Assembly (NCBI RefSeq): GCF_003460605.1
Contig: NZ_QTVN01000003.1
Span: forward strand, 288,619-352,618
Source: Ruminococcus sp. AF31-8BH
GTDB taxonomy: Bacteria > Bacillota > Clostridia > Lachnospirales > Lachnospiraceae
Reading direction: 5' to 3'
Length of the DNA stretch: 64,000 bases
How positions within the stretch are numbered: position 1 is the first letter of the stretch; every line of letters begins with the position of its first letter. The notes below the pieces were generated by a model. The model was not told where the DNA came from. It saw nothing but the letters and a program-made list of their open reading frames with translations, and did no database searches. Below, one piece after another: positions 60,762 through 64,000 of this stretch. The translations under genes and the position numbers were made by a program.

Positions 60762-61022
60762 AATAGGTACTCCTTTCCCAGGAGACCTGAATACACTTAT
60801 TCCGAAATCTCCTGCTCTTAAATGTTTTGGGGTTAAAAGCATAGATTTCTGAAATGTGTTTAGATGATAGATAGTGCCAACGCACCTTGATAATTGAAAG
60901 AAATATGCTTTGTGTTTATCTTACCACAGTCTGGGCCTTTTGGGAATAGGAAATATATTAAAAATATATAAAGCAAATTTGTAAGTCATATATTCAGGAC
61001 AATATTTTACAGATGGGTTTTT
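60762..61022. other. Gene-free stretch with duplicated Rpn leader
   Basis: Positions 60762-60820 are nearly identical to 63942-64000 (one difference), the leader of the intact Rpn gene. It includes a hairpin with CAGGAGA/TCTCCTG and GAATA/TATTC stems. The rest is AT-rich (several ATATAT runs near 60945-60995), with no gene or clear promoter. Confidence 0.6.
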
Positions 61023-61280
61023 CTATGTATTTTTCTCGCTTTTTAGGAGGATTTCAGGGAGGGGCATGCCCATGAGACCGGCGTTTTCTATGATGGAAAG
61101 TGCCTCATTGCAAATAAATCCGATGCATACAGCGTCACGAACATATTCTGTACCCATCAGGGAATCTAACTGGGCGCCTACCAGAACATAAGCAAGGATT
61201 TGTCCCATCCGCCCAGCAAAGAAATGACGGTGCTGCCGATAAAGCTTATGATCGTTATAATTCGGTACTTCATTTTTCAC
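61023..61280 (-). pseudogene. Phage/toxin-secretion holin remnant
   Basis: An 85-residue frame. Residues about 22-80 match the C-terminal half of family 4 holins: GRMGQILAYVLVGAQLDSLM, AVCIGFICNEALSIIENAGL, MGMPLPEILLKS. Complete members are about 130-150 residues with further N-terminal helices, which are missing here. The first 20 residues (NYNDHKLYRQHRHFF) do not fit the family. It is likely a decayed piece of a prophage or toxin-export cassette. Confidence 0.65.
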
Positions 61281-61393
61281 CTTCTTTCAAAAAAGAGTAC
61301 AAAAAGGGAATGGTTAGTCGAAAATACCAACCATCCCCTGTGGTTTTGATTTACACTAGCTTGGAAAAGTATATGAAATTAAATTTTATGAAC

Positions 61394-61951
61394 TTATTTA
61401 TTTCTTTTTTTGTATAGCTTTTTACGCTGTTCTCGCAGATTAATCTTCTCTGCTAATTTTTGTTCATATGCTTCCTTTTCTGCAAGTTTTGGACTTGTAA
61501 TTACTTCTACGCCCCATTCTTTTAACTGGTTCAAAACTTTTTCTTTTTCTTTTTCATCTTTCCAGAAAATGCAAAAGGAATTAAAAAGATCCAGTGATGA
61601 ATGAATTCTTCGAGCGGTCAATTCTTTTCCATTTTTTCTCGTAGCTTTTGTCGAAAAAAATATGCCTTCAAAAGCAGCATTCCTTGATGATACAATATCT
61701 CTATGAATATATAAGATATCTTTCCACTTATGTTGCTTCTTTAATCGAAATAAATGGACAGTACACCCTTCTTTTGTTAATTCAATCATCCTTAAATCAG
61801 GAATGAAAACGCATATCGCATAAAATCCACTCCAACATAGAAACAAATTAACAGCTCCATACTCATTGCTGTTACATCCAGCAAAAATGCCAATTAGAAT
61901 AATAATAAAGAAAATTAAATGATTCGACCAAAATACAGACTTAAATTTCAT
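61394..61951 (-). CDS. Hypothetical membrane protein, possible immunity protein
   Basis: A 185-residue protein I do not recognise. Two hydrophobic helices (about 10-28 and 33-52) are followed by a beta-rich region like YcxB/PH-type bacterial domains (IELTKEGCTVHLFRLKKQHK, WKDILYIHRDIV). The C-terminus is a highly charged coiled-coil tail (EKEAYEQKLAEKINLREQRK). It starts 18 bp after the RHS toxin fragment on the same strand, where immunity genes normally lie, and its base composition is AT-rich like that fragment. The immunity role is inference. Confidence 0.6.
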   Translation of the reverse strand: MKFKSVFWSNHLIFFIIILIGIFAGCNSNEYGAVNLFLCWSGFYAICVFIPDLRMIELTKEGCTVHLFRLKKQHKWKDILYIHRDIVSSRNAAFEGIFFSTKATRKNGKELTARRIHSSLDLFNSFCIFWKDEKEKEKVLNQLKEWGVEVITSPKLAEKEAYEQKLAEKINLREQRKKLYKKRNK

Positions 61952-61969
61952 ATACACCTCTCACTTTTA

Positions 61970-62805
61970 TCATACTGTGCAAGCATTTCTCGAATGGTAA
62001 CTCTTCCTTTTCTTACAAGCTAATTTTCCACTTGAAGTTCGATAAATAAAAGAAGTTCTATAGCTTTTTGTTTTTCCATTATAACTACGTTTCTGGCCAA
62101 TAGCTGCCTTTGGAACAGGCACTTGAACATGAGATATGGCTACCATGTTACTTAAAATATTATTTCCAGATGTGTCAAATACCGAAGTTCCTGCGGATAC
62201 ACCAGCCGCAATTAGATTTGCACCCAAACCATATGTAAATCCCCAAGCACTACTAATGACTGTAGGTACTTCAGGAAGTCCTGAAAAACCAGTTAGATTT
62301 CCAATGTATGAATTTACCCCAAAAGCAATGCCTACATTTAAAGCAATCATTAATAGGGAATCCCCCCTCTTCAAACTGCAATATACAGCATATGAACCAC
62401 TAATACAACCTCCAATCATACTAACTATACCTGGTGAAAAACATGTAAGACCGCCTGCAAAAAAGCCAGATACAGCAGCAACCATATCTACTATAGTATA
62501 TCTCTGACCTGTTACAGAAGCAGCAATTCCTCCAGTCACAACATTTACAGCAGCACCAATCAGTCCACCTATCCAAAAAAATTGTCCATCGCCATCAACT
62601 CTCATGATCGGGTTATCATCACAATATACATACAGGTTCTTCTCACCTAGCATATCAAGATTGTCCCTTAAAACCTGTGTGTCATCCACGCTGATGAATC
62701 TGCGGATCGCAGGATCGTAGTAACGGCCGCGGCAGTAATACAGACCGGTTTCCAACTGTCATAGGTATATCTTACAACCACCTTTTCGTCCTTGTCAATA
62801 TGACT
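61970..62805 (-). pseudogene. C-terminal tip of an RHS-repeat polymorphic toxin, truncated
   Basis: The main frame (61970-62755, 261 codons, possible TTG start) opens with the RHS core end ETGLYYCRGRYYDPAIRRFI. A glycine-rich hydrophobic segment (about 55-195) and a basic C-terminal domain (KRSYNGKTKSYRTSFIYRTS, CKKRKSYHSRN) follow. Upstream, in another frame, IDKDEKVVVRYTYDSW (62754-62799) is also RHS sequence. It is joined to ETGLYY with about 35 core residues missing and a frame shift. The rest of the large RHS gene is absent. It is therefore a displaced toxin tip. Confidence 0.75.
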
Positions 62806-62879
62806 TCAACCACCATTCTGCCATTTCAAAACTACATATAAATTTCTATTTCAGCAACTCTGAAATTGTTCAGTATTTC

Positions 62880-62928
62880 ATAAAATAAAACCAGGAAATC
62901 AGCAGTATACAGTACTGCAATTTCCTGG
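62880..62928 (-). terminator. Terminator of the intact Rpn gene
   Basis: CCAGGAAAT (62891-62899) pairs with ATTTCCTGG (62920-62928), with inner GCAGTA/TACTGC pairing. On the minus strand TTTTATTTTA follows. A shortened relative follows lysR near 60155. Confidence 0.75.
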
Positions 62929-62948
62929 CTTGGTAAACACCTGATTTT

Positions 62949-63941
62949 CTATTTTCCCTCCAGCAAAGCAAGCTTTTCTTTCAGAAGCAAAAGTTCCTTT
63001 TCTGCATTGTCAGCCCGTATTTTTTCCGAATCTGCGCGCATTTTTTCTGAGTCTGCACGCATTTTTTCTGAGTCTGCGCGGTGGCGTTCTTTTTCTGTAT
63101 TCTTCCGTTCTTCTTCCTTGCCAAGTTTTCTCCCAAGTTTTTCTCCAAGCTCTTTTCCCATTTCTTTCCCGGCCTCAAATTCTTCTTTTCGTAAAATCTC
63201 TTCTTCCCATTCCCGGTCATATTCAAATATACTCATTGCAACCACCTCTGCTTTGTTTGCCAGAAGAAATTCCCGAAGAATTCCTTCCTGAATGCATTCT
63301 TCCACTGCTTTTTCTACCGCTTCGTTTAAGCTCAGCGTTTTCTTGTATGTTCTTACTTTTGACACGTACTGGGCATATTCTTTCAGAATCTGGCAACTCT
63401 CCATCAACTTTTGGTTGTAGCCTTCATTGATATTGATCACCAGGACCTTCAATTCCAATGCAGGCTCTCCGCTGGATGTTCCATAGGCATCGGACAAGCG
63501 GTGCTCCATCCGTTCTCCGATCTTACGGTTCCCGTTGTAGAATACAATAAACTGCGGTGCGGGAATTTTCTGCTGTCTGTTGGAGTATAAGGAAATTCCT
63601 TTTTCCTTTATATACTTCTCGTATTCCTTAGCTATGTACATCAGATCACGCAGGGGAATATTAGGATTATACGTAGATTGGTGCTCCCACAGAAACAAGG
63701 CCAGATCCAGGATAAATGCCAGATCATTTTTCATGCTCATGTATATGGCATTCTCCAATGTTACAATCTCCAGCTTGTCACAATCCCTATAATCTTTCCC
63801 ATTCAATGCATTGTACAATGACAGCAGATTTTTCTTATCTGAAAAAAGCATTCGAAAAATAGTATCCTTGTACTTCCTGTTTGCTACCGGAAGGATGTTC
63901 GACTCCTCCTGCAATCCATTACCAGCTTGTAGTTCCATCAT
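62949..63941 (-). CDS. Rpn-family recombination-promoting nuclease/putative transposase
   Basis: A 330-residue PD-(D/E)XK nuclease-type transposase. The N-terminal domain has YKDTIFRMLFSDKKNLLSLY near residues 23-42, then FILDLALFLWEHQSTYNPNI near 76-95 with the catalytic Asp and E-x-Q-like EHQ. PLRDLMYIAKEYEKYI and PQFIVFYNG also match. The C-terminal part is a long charged coiled coil with ADSEKMR heptad repeats and an EKELLLLKEKL end. Rpn proteins are linked to RecA-independent recombination and some act in phage defence. The leader is shared with the deleted copy and runs off the window. Confidence 0.88.
   Translation of the reverse strand: MMELQAGNGLQEESNILPVANRKYKDTIFRMLFSDKKNLLSLYNALNGKDYRDCDKLEIVTLENAIYMSMKNDLAFILDLALFLWEHQSTYNPNIPLRDLMYIAKEYEKYIKEKGISLYSNRQQKIPAPQFIVFYNGNRKIGERMEHRLSDAYGTSSGEPALELKVLVININEGYNQKLMESCQILKEYAQYVSKVRTYKKTLSLNEAVEKAVEECIQEGILREFLLANKAEVVAMSIFEYDREWEEEILRKEEFEAGKEMGKELGEKLGRKLGKEEERKNTEKERHRADSEKMRADSEKMRADSEKIRADNAEKELLLLKEKLALLEGK
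63016..63078. repeat. 21-bp tandem repeat inside the Rpn gene
   Basis: Three 21-bp units (starting 63016, 63037, 63058) encode ADSEKMR/ADSEKIR heptads in the coiled coil. The deleted copy has two units (60288-60329). The repeat number differs between the two paralogues while the frame is kept. Confidence 0.8.
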
Positions 63942-63956
63942 AATAGATACTCCTTT

Positions 63957-63996
63957 CCCAGGAGACCTGAATACACTTATTCCGAAATCTCCTGCT
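63957..63996 (-). promoter_or_regulatory. Conserved leader hairpin of the Rpn genes
   Basis: CAGGAGA (63959-63965) pairs with TCTCCTG (63988-63994) and GAATA (63969-63973) with TATTC (63978-63982), 20-55 bp upstream of the Rpn ATG. The same structure is present at the deleted copy (60779-60814). It may be part of the mobile unit or control expression. Confidence 0.45.
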
Positions 63997-64000
63997 CTTA

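Noticed and set aside
63016..63078. Short regular repeats as a possible CRISPR array
   Set aside because: The units are contiguous 21-bp in-frame coding repeats without spacers, inside a coiled coil.

Overview
The window looks like chromosome from a Gram-positive anaerobe of the Clostridia, most likely family Lachnospiraceae (Blautia/Dorea/Mediterraneibacter type). The grounds are the DUF4364 protein, the infC-rpmI-rplT operon with an L20-type leader, a mraZ-headed division and wall cluster, a def-fmt-rsmB-rlmN-stp-prkC-rsgA-rpe-thiN housekeeping block, strong AGGAGG ribosome-binding sites and moderate GC. The genus is inference. Nearly all genes from 0.6 to 41 kb lie on the minus strand, so their operons read right to left. 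I found no rRNA, tRNA or CRISPR.

Layout. 0-3.6 kb: a DUF4364 regulator-like gene, rarA, a polysaccharide deacetylase and a cytidylate-kinase-like gene. 3.6-8.7 kb: a complete branched-chain amino acid ABC transporter, livJ-livH-livM-livG-livF. 8.9-10.45 kb: infC-rpmI-rplT with an AUU start codon and attenuator leader. 10.9-24.9 kb: the dcw cluster (mraZ, rsmH, ftsL, two class B PBPs, mraY, murD, ftsW, murA, ftsQ, ftsZ). 25.0-27.7 kb: ychF and lgt. 27.8-41.4 kb: one long run murE-priA-def-fmt-zinc peptidase-rsmB-rlmN-stp-prkC-rsgA-rpe-thiN. 41.4-50.2 kb: a sortase-type surface protein, arcC, two small membrane proteins, asnA, a CBS protein and a polar amino acid ABC transporter. 50.4-56.1 kb: dapF, azlCD, a BceAB-type ABC transporter and a DUF3786 protein. 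56.2-60.2 kb: a probable selenium/sulfur cluster (DUF3343, YedF/TusA-like, YedE, a class V aminotransferase, LysR). 60.2-64 kb: a decayed accessory island with two copies of an Rpn-type nuclease/transposase gene (one internally deleted), a holin remnant, and the C-terminal tip of an RHS toxin with a possible immunity gene.

The most notable observations are these. (1) The substrate-binding protein at 49384-50163 is a circular permutation of the usual SBP_bac_3 order: the canonical C-terminal half precedes the canonical N-terminal half. (2) Three short palindromic elements, one of 144 bp and two of 27 bp, share terminal inverted repeats (GTTACTGTTCAC type), and each is flanked by a perfect but different 8-bp direct repeat. 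They are therefore MITE-like insertions. (3) A second inverted-repeat family (ends GAGCRTGTYTGA) occurs twice and in one case makes up almost the whole asnA leader. (4) Several envelope proteins (FtsQ, a PBP, Lgt) carry unusual acidic or repetitive C-terminal tails.

Start codons were chosen from ribosome-binding sites and family lengths. Functions rest on motif recognition by eye; no database search was run.
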